From: Inia geoffrensis
Lineage: Eukaryota > Chordata > Mammalia > Artiodactyla > Iniidae
NCBI GenBank assembly: GCA_036417435.1
Contig: CM070908.1
Span: 55,239,590 to 55,303,589, forward strand
Reading direction: 5' to 3'
DNA: 64,000 bases
Both the position numbers and the translations under genes were made by a program. Below the pieces are notes generated by a model. The model saw only the letters and a list, made by a program, of their open reading frames with translations. It ran no database searches and was not told where the DNA came from. Positions 25,301 to 33,225 of this stretch are shown here, piece by piece. Numbering within the stretch: position 1 is the first letter of the stretch; each line of letters starts with the position of its first letter.

Positions 25301-28300
25301 AAATGAGTGTTATTTATTTAGGATAATTACAGTAAGAAAGTTTATTTTAATCAGGTGCTAAATCATCTCTTGGAATTGAGAGGTTCTTTTGTTATATAGA
25401 AATCTCTTTTAAAATGTGTTTCTAGGAATATACTTTTCTCTTTAGAGTGTTAGCAAACTTAATGACACGTTTAAACTGGATGGCTACTTTCTTGATGACT
25501 CCATTAAAAGGAGATTGTTCTATTCCGATGAGAAAGATTAGGCTTGTTTTCATTTCTCATCCACTCTAGTCATTTTTTTTTTAAATTTATTTATTTATAT
25601 TTATTTTTGGCTGTGTTGGATCTTCGTTTCTGTGTGAGGGCTTCTCCAGTTGTGGCGAGCGGGGGCCAGTCTTCATCGCGGTGCGCAGGCCTCTCACTGT
25701 CGCGGCCTCTCCCGTTGCGGAGCACAGGCTCCAGACGCGCAGGCTCAGTAATTGTGGCTCACGGGCCCAGTTGCTCCGCGGCATGTGGGATCTTCCCAGA
25801 CCAGGGCTCGAACCCGTGTCCCCTGCATTGGTAGGCTGATTCTTAACCACTGCGCCACTAGGGAAGTCCCACTCTAGTCATTTTTAAAGCTTGATCTTCT
25901 GTTGACTTTGTTATTGCTTTGCTTTCATGCTGATCCTTTGTGTTGTGTCAAGTTCTTGATCAGTCCTTACCCTAGACCAGTCTTGTACTTAAGTTAATGT
26001 TTCTGACTTCTCTCCTTTTGGCTGAAATTTTAAAAATCTCTTCCAGATTAATAAAATCATCAGAACTTTTCAGCATCGTTAGGTATAAAAGTTCTCCATT
26101 CTAGTTGAGGTTTACCTTTCCGTTTGTGTGGTCTCAGTAGATGCATGCAAGGTGGATTCAAGAAACAAACGCACATAAAAATGATGCATAATGAAAAACA
26201 CTGCACGTGTAAAACATATATTTGTTATCTTAAAAGTGGTTTTACCTCTTGATATTGTTAGAATTACATGATGTGTGATCATTGTGAAAAAACATTGCAA
26301 ACAGTTCAGAAACATTACATAGAAGGGGAGATCTTCATGATTTTCAGCCTCCCAGCTGTCTCCACCTTGCCAAGGTCATGTTTGGTAATGGTGTGGTGAA
26401 CATCCCCCAGCTTTATAATTATGTATTTATAATTATTCCTTTATCATTTAAGTATTTTATAAAAATGAGAGTATGCAACGGCTTGCTTTTTTCACTTATT
26501 TTTATATAATTCCACCTCATTACAAACTGATTTACCTTATTCTTTGATTGGTTGATTATATGGATGTCCTACAGCAGAGTTCATCAATTTCCTATCCATG
26601 GACACTTAGATTATTTCAGTTTTTCAGTACTTAACAAGCATAGACACAGGGAGCATACGTATGTTTCACATGCTTTTGCCAGTTTTCCAATAGGATGGAT
26701 GTTAGCCTTATTGTGTTGTGTGTTGCAGATATTTTCTACTTTGTCTTTTGATCTTGCTGTTCCTTACTAACTGTACATTAAATATAAAAGACAAATAAAA
26801 TGATGCTTCTGAGGTTGGTTACATTAAGAATACTCAGATTTTATAAACAACTGTTTTTGCTGATGCTGTTTTAAAGCAAATCAGGAAGCTAATTAATAAT
26901 CTTGGTTTATGACCATGTTAAATAGGACATAGAATTTATTTAAGGAGGTTGCTATAGTGAAAGTGTGTTTGCAGAGATTGGGTCCCCTTGAATAGAAACT
27001 TTGGTTTGGGTTATCATTCCTGAAACCATGCCTGATATACTGTTTATATACAAGAGTTATTCATTGATAAAATTGACATATTTTAGGAATGATGATTCAA
27101 CATGTAGACACACTGTATTCACATTCATCAACATTTCCCCCCAGATTTTTTGTGGTAAATTGAAATTATGTAAATCAGATTGTAATGTGTGCTTTAATGG
27201 AATTATGAAAGAAAGCCTTTTATAAATCAAATAATCATGACTTAATTATGTCTAGCATATAAATATGTACTTAAGGTGTAAACTACATCCTTAATTGTGT
27301 TGTTTAAACTTTTAAATTAAAGTTCCAAGCAAAATCTCCACTACATAGTGTTATATTTACTTAGGATGGAAGGGGGAAGCTATTACAGATTCCTAAGCCT
27401 ATCCTCCCTTGATTTGGGGAGATGTGAGAAAAATTTAAGCACATTCTGTTTAATCCTTTGAAGTTCATATACACATATAATCTCTGTGTTATGTTGTCTT
27501 AAAACTAATCCAATAAGCTTTTTTTCTTCCTGGCTTTGTAGTATACTTCACCTCGCAGTGGTATCTTCTGAGTAAACCGTCAGTCTGTGCTTAGTTAGCA
27601 TGTGGTGAGTGAAGAATAATATGTCTTTTGTCTTTTCTGCAAAAATTAAATGTATTGCATGATACTAACCATTATGCTGGAGTTCTTTTGCTCTTTTGTT
27701 TAATGAAGTTATGATTATGCTATGGGTTAATATAGGGATTTTCTGTTAATTTTGCTTTATAGATTAATAATCACCACCAGTAAATGTTACATAATTCTAG
27801 GAAATTTTAGTTCTTTCAACGGTAGTTGAAAGTTTCAGAATTGGTCTTTGAAATTTTGCTAAAGAATCCAAAAAAATCTTTATGTATTTTACATTCCTTT
27901 TTGTTTTTTATTTCTCAAGAATGGTCTTTGAAGTTAATAAAGATTGTGAGAGAAAAATGAAAAATCATTTTCTAGATAAAAGTGATGTATTTCATGAATC
28001 CAGAATGTAAAATATTGTAAAGCCTTCTTAGAGTCAAGGCTAATCTGAAATAATGAGCACTAGTAAAATTGATTTTAAAATAAATGGCACTTTTATTACT
28101 TCCTGGGATCATGCAGTATAACAAAGTAGCACATTTGTCCTGAGGAGGAGACCCTTAGGCAGCCTGCTCTAATTGAATGTGGCTGTTTCTAATTAACGTA
28201 TTATTACAATGAGGGGAAGGCATCTAAAATGTTTGGACACAGTTGGCTGTCCTCACATTTAAACACCCCTCCCATCACCTCCACATATTATCCATGCTGT

Positions 28301-30438
28301 TAGTGTGATTTAGCACCCCTAAAAATTTAGGGTATGTCTTTACCTCAAACTTTGCAAGAATTTTCACAAGTGACAAATAAGCTGGATCACAATCTATAGA
28401 ACCTAATTATAATTAAATTAAAGGTTCTCTGATTATTAAGCTAGTGTTCAACTAACAGTATCAAGTTTTAAAACGTTAATATATAGCATTTTTTAAACGT
28501 TTTTGCTTTAAATATCCTTTCTGCCTACATTTGAATCTCATTTTTATTTTTAATGTCAGTTGCCTTAGTGATTATCTAAAACTGTCATTAGTCTTGTATA
28601 TCCCAAATCTAATTCAATAAGTCTTAACATTTACCTTTGTTTATAATATTATAAATACTGTATCATGCTTGTTATTGCATTTAAATAGTATCATTTATCA
28701 CTTGAAAGGTATACTCTGTAGCATTTCCGTTGATTGATTGTCTCCTCAGCTTTTAGTTTGAAAAATTTCAAACAAGATTTGTAAAAATAGTACAATGAAC
28801 ATCCATATACCCTCCACCTACATTTACCAGTTATTAACATTTTGCCAGATTTTCTCACTTGCTCTCCCTCTTGCTTTCTCTCCGTATATATTTTTCCCTC
28901 TGTGACGTTTGACAGTTGCTTGCAAACATGGTGCTTGCAAGCATTTGACAGTTACTTGCAAACATAAACTAAATACCAAGTATCTTTAAGAACAAGGGCC
29001 TTTTCCTACATACTCACAATACAGTTACAACTCTCAGGAAATTTAATATTAACACAATGTTCTTATCTAATATGTAGTAAATATCCACATTTTCCCATTT
29101 TTCCAAATAATGTCTCATAATTTTTAAAATTCCAGGATCCATTGAAAGATTGCACATCGCATTTTGTCGTCATGTTCTTCAGGTCTCTTTTGAACTAGAA
29201 AAGTTCTCCCAGCCTTTTTTGGGTCTCTCATGACATTGACATTGTGCAGCATTATTGAATCATGCATGAACTTCTTTTCCTGCAACAGTGCAAGCCAACG
29301 TTTGAAAGTAATAACTGACAAAGGGTTTTAAATGTCATAGGAGATGTTTTTCTTATCTTCTCTACGTTTCTAGGACTAACATGAGTGTTGAACAAGTTTT
29401 ATAAATAGTAAACTCTTGGAGATAGATCATGAGTGGTGGATTATATTGTTCATTTACAAGTTGAGAAGACCTTGATACTCTCTCTAGAACTAAAATATAT
29501 TTGAAAAGTTTGTCTCTATTACTTAATCTTTTTTGGTATTTTATTTTTATGCATTTTTAACCTCATACTTGATTTGACCACTGGCTTTTAGCATCTTAAT
29601 TAGAGTAACCTTTTTAGGAAGGTTTAGCATCATGTTTCATAGCAGATTACGATTTTAAAATTAAGTTTGTTAATTTCACAAGGCATACATAGCTTTTTCA
29701 CACCAAAATGCTGTTATCCTCTGCCACCATGCCTGGCATCCTGGGAGAACTGCAATATGTAGAAAAATCATTGCATTAGGGAAAAAGGAAGAACCTTTTG
29801 TCCTCTTAAATCCGGTCTGCATTCTTGTGAGATTCTGCCATGTCAGCACGTTTACTCCTGGCTTTCTCCAATCATGACCTGGTAGCCTTCAATATGTGCT
29901 GAAAGGTTGCAGTTCCAGATTTCACTTAAAAATACTGCTTTCCAGGACTGCTGACTAAAAGGTCATTCCAAGAACAGTAATTTTCAGAAGATTCCTTTAG
30001 GATTTAATAGAATATTTCTGCTTCAGTCCTCAGACCATAGAATATAATCTTGATATAGTTTTACTTTAACTTGAAAAAATAAATCTCATGAAAGTTAGCT
30101 TTAAAAGGTTTTTCTTTCTACCTCCCTTTCTCCCTCCCTCCCTCCTCCCTTCCTTCCTTTCTTCTTAAATTTTTATTGGAGTATAGTTGCTTTGCAATGT
30201 TGTGTTAGTTTCAGGTATACAGCAAAGTGAATCAGTTACACAGATACATATATCCTCTCTTTTTCAGATTTCCGTCCCATTTAGGTCACTACAGAGCATT
30301 GAGTAGAGCTCCCTGTGGTATACAGTAGGTTCTTGTTAGGTATCTATTTTATACATAGTAGTATACATATGTCATTTTCTTTCTTTCTTTATTCTCACCC
30401 TTTTTCTTTTCCAGTCATGGCTCCGGCCTTCATCTTGA
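1..30438 (+). CDS. GOLGA4: GOLGA4 (golgin-245/p230), 3' portion, spliced
   Basis: This is the C-terminal part of a large trans-Golgi peripheral membrane golgin that captures vesicles and is recruited by ARL1-GTP through its GRIP domain. About 679 codons join in one frame across nine exons with GT-AG junctions, followed by one of two tails. The product is a long charged coiled coil rich in E, K, Q and L, then a GRIP domain (HTDVSLFGEPTEFEYLRKV, then the MMGRETK and FPDDQTQKILERED blocks). The tyrosine in FEYLRKV corresponds to the residue known to be needed for Golgi targeting. The recognisable GOLGA4 endings TSPRSGIF and SWLR-SS are both present on separate exons. The start lies upstream of the window. 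ITGA9 lies downstream in the same orientation. Identification is by recognition of the protein; exon ends rest on splice consensus and phase. Confidence 0.97.
1863..1984 (+). CDS. GOLGA4: GOLGA4 internal coiled-coil exon (122 bp)
   Basis: The acceptor GGTACTCAG ends at 1862 and the donor GTAAGT starts at 1985. The first base completes the split lysine codon, and the exon then encodes QEQEDLGLKHNSTLKQLVRE and continues to EMTVKETI. It leaves one G for a codon finished in the next exon. Confidence 0.95.
2386..2516 (+). CDS. GOLGA4: GOLGA4 internal coiled-coil exon (131 bp)
   Basis: The acceptor TTTATTAG ends at 2385 and the donor GTACCT starts at 2517. The split codon becomes GAT (Asp), and the exon then encodes KAQEVEAELLESHQEETNQL and ends KRYEEILD on a codon boundary. 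The donor is weaker than its neighbours at +5 but is the only one that fits the phase. Confidence 0.92.
3191..3544 (-). mobile_element. CHR SINE, long form
   Basis: This is a full-length tRNA-derived SINE in antisense orientation. It has a T-rich tail on the left, the ACCACCAGGGAAGCCCC head on the right and tRNA-like A and B boxes inside. It is flanked by an 8-bp target duplication GCAGATTC at 3183-3190 and 3545-3552. Confidence 0.9.
3693..4080 (-). mobile_element. CHR SINE, long form
   Basis: This antisense SINE lies 140 bp after the previous one. The target duplication AATTATT is at 3686-3692 and 4081-4087. A short internal stretch around GTGGGCTA(C/T)TCTTC is repeated two to three times, making this copy longer than its relatives. 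Confidence 0.88.
4828..5110. mobile_element. Probable hAT-Charlie-type DNA transposon relic
   Basis: The left edge reads like the terminal motif CAGCACTGCCCATTAGAAAT, and the right part contains CACATTTCAAGTGCTTATAG. Both are phrases I associate with a common nonautonomous hAT element of mammals. A poly-A run interrupts it. The subfamily is not determined. Confidence 0.5.
5510..6095 (+). mobile_element. L2 LINE 3' region
   Basis: A pyrimidine-rich stretch contains the degraded L2 phrases TTTCCTGCCTGGTCTCCTTG and GTGGCTTCCCTTG. It continues as the L2 end at 6550-6905 after an interruption. The 96-residue open frame inside it is not a gene. Confidence 0.6.
6105..6530 (-). mobile_element. Old L1 fragment
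   Basis: AT-rich text containing the phrases ACAGGTAACCATTAGTTTCT and GCTTTTCTGCATCATATTG is typical of old L1 3' regions read in reverse. It appears to interrupt the surrounding L2. Its limits are approximate. Confidence 0.5.
6550..6905 (+). mobile_element. L2 3' terminus, split by a SINE
   Basis: The phrases CTTGTAGGCAGGGATCTTG, TGCTTGGCACACACTAGACA and then TGGTAAATATGAAGGAAG are the 3' end of L2. The copy is interrupted at 6662-6867 by a CHR SINE. Confidence 0.7.
6662..6867 (-). mobile_element. CHR SINE, short form
   Basis: This antisense short-form copy is flanked by a perfect 14-bp target duplication GACACTTGGTAAAT at 6648-6661 and 6868-6881. It is inserted in an L2 end. Confidence 0.93.
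8796..8909 (+). CDS. GOLGA4: GOLGA4 coiled-coil exon (114 bp)
   Basis: The acceptor TTTATTCTAAAG ends at 8795 and the donor GTGAGG starts at 8910. It encodes 38 whole codons, AREEEMTAK through EQEENPGNDK, in phase 0 at both ends. Confidence 0.95.
9040..9165 (-). mobile_element. MIR fragment
   Basis: The reverse MIR core is readable as ACAGTGAAACTGAAG, AAGAGGTTAAAT and ATCACACAGTAA. Divergence is high, as expected for an ancient SINE. Confidence 0.6.
9323..9534. mobile_element. hAT-like nonautonomous DNA transposon, 212 bp
   Basis: The ends form an imperfect inverted repeat: CAGCAGTCCCCAA at the left, and the complement of the right end reads CAGGGGTCCCCAA. The flanks carry an 8-bp target duplication with one mismatch (CTCTGTAA at 9315-9322, CTCTATAA at 9535-9542), the length typical of hAT transposons. 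It has no coding capacity. Confidence 0.82.
11056..11076 (+). CDS. GOLGA4: GOLGA4 21-bp microexon
   Basis: A strong acceptor (T-rich run, CCATTTTTAG) ends at 11055 and the donor GTAAGA starts at 11077. The exon is exactly seven codons, ATIMELQ, in phase 0 on both sides, so it can be included or skipped without a frame change. From memory, human p230 transcripts vary by a 21-bp insertion, which this would match. This copy has K-A where I recall N-V before TIMELQ in human. Confidence 0.92.
11256..11324 (+). CDS. GOLGA4: GOLGA4 coiled-coil exon (69 bp)
   Basis: The acceptor TTCTTTCAG ends at 11255 and the donor GTACAG starts at 11325. It encodes 23 whole codons, TQLAQKTTLISDSKLKEQEF then REQ. 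It lies only 179 bp after the microexon. Confidence 0.95.
11530..12720 (-). mobile_element. Old L1 LINE, ORF2 3' part, split by a SINE
   Basis: Reverse-strand L1 ORF2 text is readable throughout, for example AACTCATTCATCAGTTGATG, GTGGGATTGCTAGATCATAT and TTGGTGTCATATCTAAGAAA. Many stops and shifts show it is dead. A CHR SINE at about 11,731-11,962 sits inside it, so the L1 is older. Confidence 0.85.
11731..11962 (-). mobile_element. CHR SINE, short form, with long T-rich tail
   Basis: This antisense copy inside the L1 has a (TTTA)n-type tail on the left. The target duplication looks decayed (TAGTACATGA against TAGCATGATG), so the limits are approximate. Confidence 0.85.
12822..12897 (+). CDS. 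GOLGA4: GOLGA4 exon leading into the GRIP domain (76 bp)
   Basis: The acceptor GTTATTTTTAG ends at 12821 and the donor GTAGGA starts at 12898. It encodes IHNLEDRLKEYEKNVYATTV then GTPYK and leaves one G. This is the end of the coiled coil and the linker before GRIP. Confidence 0.95.
14631..14832 (-). mobile_element. CHR SINE, short form
   Basis: This antisense copy is flanked by TAGGTCTAGTCTTTTT, a 16-bp target duplication at 14,618 and 14,833 (the first copy merges with the tail). Confidence 0.92.
15099..15281 (-). mobile_element. CHR SINE, short form, internal deletion
   Basis: This antisense copy has the 14-bp target duplication GCTTATCTGGTTTT at 15,085-15,098 and 15,282-15,295. It lacks about 16 bp (the CTCACTGTTGCGGC segment) found in its relatives. 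Its 3' flank leaves only 45 bp before the next exon. Confidence 0.93.
15341..15444 (+). CDS. GOLGA4: GOLGA4 GRIP-domain exon 1 (104 bp)
   Basis: The acceptor (T-run, TATTTGACAG) ends at 15,340 and the donor GTATAA starts at 15,445. It completes a Gly codon and encodes the first GRIP helices: RSLYHTDVSLFGEPTEFEYL, then RKVLFEYMMGRETK. The tyrosine in EFEYLRKV matches the residue needed for ARL1-dependent Golgi binding. It ends in phase 0. Confidence 0.97.
16358..16719 (+). mobile_element. CHR SINE, long form
   Basis: This is the only sense-oriented CHR copy found in the GOLGA4 part. It starts GGGACTTCCCTGGTGGCACA and ends in an A-rich tail. The flanks GAATGTTATG and GGATGCTATG look like a decayed target duplication. 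Confidence 0.88.
17585..18080. repeat. Unresolved ancient interspersed repeat
   Basis: The phrases TATTGAGCACTTACTGTATG, ATCATGGAGAAGGAGATG and TTTTGAGCAGGGGTTGACAG occur in the order seen in a common ancient mammalian repeat whose name I cannot fix by eye. The 77-residue frame inside it is probably chance. Confidence 0.4.
20363..20449 (+). CDS. GOLGA4: GOLGA4 GRIP-domain exon 2 (87 bp)
   Basis: The acceptor CTTTTTTGTAG ends at 20,362 and the donor GTAAGC starts at 20,450. It encodes TMAKVITTVLKFPDDQTQKI then LEREDARLM, the C-terminal helix of GRIP, ending in phase 0. What follows depends on splicing to 27,542 or 30,415. Confidence 0.97.
22310..22515 (-). mobile_element. CHR SINE, short form
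   Basis: This antisense copy has a T-run on the left and ends CTACCAGGGAAGCCC. It lacks about 9 bp around the GCCCACTCCGC junction compared with relatives. The target duplication is not clear. Confidence 0.88.
22786..22845. mobile_element. Mariner-type DNA transposon terminus
   Basis: The stretch begins GTTGGGTTGGCCAAAAAGTT and continues into TCTGTAACATCTTA. This is the terminal sequence of the mariner family common in cetartiodactyl genomes. Only one end is readable. Confidence 0.65.
24052..24254 (+). repeat. Local duplication: 32-bp direct repeat enclosing a duplicated block
   Basis: A 32-bp sequence starting ACAAGTCTCAGAGCCTCTGT is present identically at 24,052-24,083 and 24,223-24,254. 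The segment between them (24,083-24,223) has a second, diverged copy at 24,634-24,769. Confidence 0.9.
24634..24769 (+). repeat. Second copy of the local duplicated block
   Basis: It starts AGTATGTTGGATTATTCTAT and ends GAAAGTGCACA, matching 24,083-24,223 with scattered substitutions and small gaps. It is preceded by MIR-like text (24,575-24,633), so an ancient MIR may lie at the edge. Confidence 0.88.
24931..25226 (-). mobile_element. CHR SINE, long form, B-box region deleted
   Basis: This antisense copy has flanks ATACGAAAGTCT and ATATGGAAGTCT as a slightly decayed target duplication. The text jumps from CTTAGTTGCT to TAACCACCTCGCCACC, so about 70-80 bp holding the tRNA-like promoter is missing. 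Confidence 0.88.
25577..25870 (-). mobile_element. CHR SINE, mixed long/short structure
   Basis: This antisense copy has the 14-bp target duplication ACTCTAGTCATTTT at 25,563-25,576 and 25,871-25,884. The tail-side part is long-form (GGCTGTGTTGGATCTTCG) but the middle is short-form (GGCCTCTCACTGTCGCGGCC). Confidence 0.92.
27542..27604 (+). CDS. GOLGA4: GOLGA4 optional 63-bp exon with stop (tail YTSPRSGIF)
   Basis: The acceptor CCTGGCTTTGTAG ends at 27,541 and the donor GTGAGT starts at 27,605. It encodes nine residues, YTSPRSGIF, then TGA at 27,569-27,571, and the remaining 33 nt are untranslated. Human ends FTSPRSGIF as I recall, so Phe is Tyr here. From memory, human p230 cDNAs differ by a 63-bp insertion in this place, and the length here is exactly 63. 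Confidence 0.9.
28735..29330. mobile_element. Old L1-like fragment
   Basis: The phrase AATGAACATCCATATACCCT followed by TTACCAGTTATTAACATTTT is characteristic of ancient L1 3' regions. The limits and subfamily are uncertain. Confidence 0.5.
30163..30375 (-). mobile_element. L1 3' end, 5'-truncated, beside a splice acceptor
   Basis: The text from TTTTTATTGGAGTATAGTTG through CTGTGGTATACAGTAGGTTC is the cetartiodactyl L1 3' end in reverse. It matches two other copies here (47,050-47,240 and 62,865-63,010). Its tail side adjoins a (CCCT/TTCC)n tract. Confidence 0.85.
30415..30438 (+). CDS. GOLGA4: GOLGA4 terminal coding exon (tail SWLRPSS)
   Basis: A long pyrimidine tract ending TTTTCTTTTCCAG precedes 30,415. 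When joined directly to 20,449 it encodes SWLRPSS and stops at TGA 30,436-30,438. The human alternative tail is SWLRSSS as I recall it, so one Ser is Pro here. When the 63-bp exon is included, the whole exon is 3' UTR. Confidence 0.92.
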   Translation, partial: SWLRPSS

Positions 30439-31117
30439 AGAAGTGGGGAGAGTGATGTTGGGCAGGCCTGGAAAACTGTGCACGTTTGCTGTTCTTAGAG
30501 AACGAAGCTGTTATTCAGGGCCCCTCATGTAGCCAGAAGACCAAGAAAAATCTGACATTGGCCACAGAAAGGTTGCAGACTGCCTTTAAAATAGATTGTA
30601 TCAGTGGAGAAACGGTGATAGTTTTTTGCAGGGGGGATTCTTCAGTTTTCTGTTGGGAAGAGTTTTGTGTTGTTTAAAAGATACGTTGAATAACTTAATC
30701 TGATTTATGGGCTCACTTAATGTTCCTTTCTTCCATTCTTTTTGTCCCTCTTTTTAAAGAACTGCTTGCCTTTCCTATTTATTTTTAGGGTGATTTTTTA
30801 AAAAGACTTGTGCAATACATTTTGAGGTGGAACTTAGTGGACTTTTTCCTGATATATTAGAGCATTTAATTGACTATTTTATCCAGATTGATTTGTTGAA
30901 TATTTGCTAAAGACTAGTTCTTTAAGCTATGACATATGATAAATCCAAATGGCAGTACCTCATTGTTTACTTAGCTTTTGTACTTATATTTTTCAGAGGA
31001 AAAAATACTACTGTAAATTGTAAATAGTCAATACATAACTGTATTGTATGCAAATCTGTGACTGTTGGCAATGTCATCTCAGAAGAACAGATAAATAAAG
31101 TTTATTTACTGTATAAA
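30439..31117 (+). other. GOLGA4: GOLGA4 3' UTR
   Basis: This is AT-rich, repeat-free sequence from the stop codon to the inferred cleavage site about 18-20 bp after the AATAAA signal. The 63-residue open frame inside it is not a gene. Confidence 0.82.
31094..31099 (+). terminator. GOLGA4: GOLGA4 poly(A) signal AATAAA
   Basis: A canonical hexamer is followed after about 20 bp by a GT-rich element (TGTGCTTATTGTGTTTTTT, 31,119-31,137). This is the arrangement expected at a cleavage site. A CHR SINE begins about 130 bp further on. Confidence 0.85.
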
Positions 31118-31250
31118 ATGTGCTTATTGTGTTTTTTCCTAAATTGAAATCTATTTCAAAATAGTTAAGAATTTATGTTGTATCTGGGTGAATATAATGA
31201 GGAACTGTTTGTCAAGAGAGCTGAATGGCTAAGCATTTGGAATTTTTTTT

Positions 31251-31455
31251 TTTTTTTTTTTTCGCGGTATGTGGGCCTCTCACCATTGTGGCCTCTCCCG
31301 TTGCGGAGCACAGGCTCCGGACGCGCAGGCTCAGCGGCCATGGCTCACGGGCCCAGCCGCTCCGCGGCATGTGGGATCTTCCCGGACCGGAGCACAAACC
31401 CGTGTCCCCTGCATCGGCAGGCGGACTCTCAACCACTGCGCCACCAGGGAAGCCC
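31251..31455 (-). mobile_element. CHR SINE, short form
   Basis: This antisense, well-preserved copy lies 130 bp beyond the GOLGA4 poly(A) site. The AATTTTTTTT and AATATTTTTTT flanks fit a T-rich target duplication. Confidence 0.9.
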
Positions 31456-31600
31456 AATATTTTTTTTTAATGCATTTAATTATTGAGTATTTTTCTAATG
31501 TGTGAATGGATGTACAGAAGGATAGGCCGTGTGTGTATGTACACATGACTACATTTATAATTCTGTTTACATTAAGGCCCATTAAAATTTCTGTGAAAAC

Positions 31601-31794
31601 TTTTTTTTCTTTTTTGCAGTACGCGGGCCTCTCACTGTTGTGGCCTCTCCCATTGCGGAGCGCAGGCTCAGCAGCCCTGGCTCATGGGCCTAGCCGCTCC
31701 ATGGCATGTGGGATCTTCCTGGACCGGGGCACGAACCCATGTCCCCTGCATCAGCAGGCGGACTCTCAACCACTGCGCCACCAGGGAAGCCCCT
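31601..31794 (-). mobile_element. CHR SINE, short form, small deletion
   Basis: It is flanked by TGTGAAAAC at 31,592-31,600 and 31,795-31,803. The CACAGGCTCCGGACG segment normally before GCAGGCTCAGC is missing. Confidence 0.92.
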
Positions 31795-32804
31795 TGTGAA
31801 AACATTTTTAATTGCCTAATATTTTACCCTCAACATTCCATCATTTAACGCCATGTTCTCTACTGTTGAACATTTAGGTTGTGTGTAATTAGTCACTCTC
31901 ATTCAGTATTCCATGACGGTCTTGCTATTCATATTGTAAGCACACTGGAAAGAACAATCCAGGACCAACCTGTCTTTTTCTCAACAGCCTTTGGTTGCCA
32001 AACACGGACGCACTTCAGAAGACTGTGTGCCAGGTTTGTCTGGCACCCTTTCCCCAAACATTCCAAAGATGTGACGCATGGGTGAGCATTCAGAGTCAGT
32101 ACACTGTTAGAACACTACGTTTCAAAGCTGGGCTTCACCCATATTTGGTTAAAATGTTAAAGCTGCATTGAAATAGCTATGCCTGAAGCATACTCTCCGT
32201 GGTGGCAGTGGGGTGGGGGCAGGCGGGTGAGGGTGCAGGGAAGGCCGTGACATTCCTTCCATCCTCCAGCCATTGTAATAATAACAGTTTCCTGGTGCCT
32301 TCCTTTGGGATCCTCTTTAGTCAGGCTTTGTTGTTTGTTACGTTCTTCAGAAGTGTCCAAATGCCAAACATGTGTGAACATATGACACTTAGTAAACAAT
32401 ATGGCCATTTAAAATTTTACTCTGACAATTAAATGCAGTTAAAATGCAGCTATGGGTACATCTCTTATAATTTTCCAATTGCTTATTCCCCTGCTGCAGG
32501 AAGGCTGCTTCTTGCTTACCTCACACCCAGATTGGGCTGCCCTCCCCTTTTAAATGGGGAATGTGTAGTGTGTTTCCATGTCTGTCATTTCTCTTTCCAC
32601 TACTGTATGTTGGGAGTGAGTAGGACATATCATTTGTCTTTTTCATTCCAGGTTTCCAAGAAAAGTCACCTCAGGATCCAGTGTGGCTCATGAGATCCTG
32701 GACATTATGTCTGATGCTATGACTGGGTGAGACTTTTGGGAAGTCTTTGGGAGCATTAATTAATGTAATTTATGGGCAACCAGGAAGGAAATGAATCCTT
32801 ATGA

Positions 32805-33225
32805 CCCAGTGAGCAGATTGTGGTAGATTGGATTGTTGTTTCCAATTCTTCTCTCCCTCCCTATATTTGAGTTATGCATCCACATACTTCGTTATCTTTG
32901 AAGTACCTACTGTTGTAGTGGGTGGAAATACATTTCTCCACCAACACTGAGATTGGCTGTGTGACTTTAGTCAATGAGTTTTGAGTGGACATGACTTTGC
33001 CACATCTGAGCAGCAGTTTTAAGAGCCCTTGCATAGTTCAGTTATTGCTGCTTTATCACTGCCATGAGACTGAGATAGTGGGTTCTCCCTTAGCTTGGAC
33101 CCTGGGATAGTGACACATTGACCAGACGTGTAACAGAGTGAGAAGTTATTATTATTATAAGCCACTGAGATTTGGAGATCATTTGTTACTGTAGCATAAC
33201 TTAGTGAAAACTGACACATGCAAAA
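32805..33225 (+). repeat. Possible MLT1-like (ERVL-MaLR) solo LTR
   Basis: The text opens TGTGGTAGATTGGATTGTTG and closes AAGCCACTGAGATTTGGAGA then TAACTTAGTGAAAACTGACA, phrases I associate with old MaLR LTRs. It is non-coding and strongly decayed. Confidence 0.5.

Larger units (their letters stand above)
20450..27541 (+). other. GOLGA4: GOLGA4 intron, 7.1 kb
   Basis: It holds three antisense CHR SINEs, a mariner terminus, and a local duplication at 24.05-24.77 kb. I recognise nothing in 20,450-22,280 or in 25,900-27,500. Confidence 0.85.
27605..30414 (+). other. GOLGA4: Last GOLGA4 intron, 2.8 kb
   Basis: It contains an old L1-like stretch, a pyrimidine simple repeat (30,118-30,165) and an L1 3' end ending about 40 bp before the acceptor. 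No CHR SINE was seen. Confidence 0.85.

Noticed and set aside
31175..31799. Recurring peptide such as GSAAMAHGPSRSAACGIFPD in many places
   Set aside because: It is the translation of the CHR SINE, present wherever the repeat is; not a protein family.
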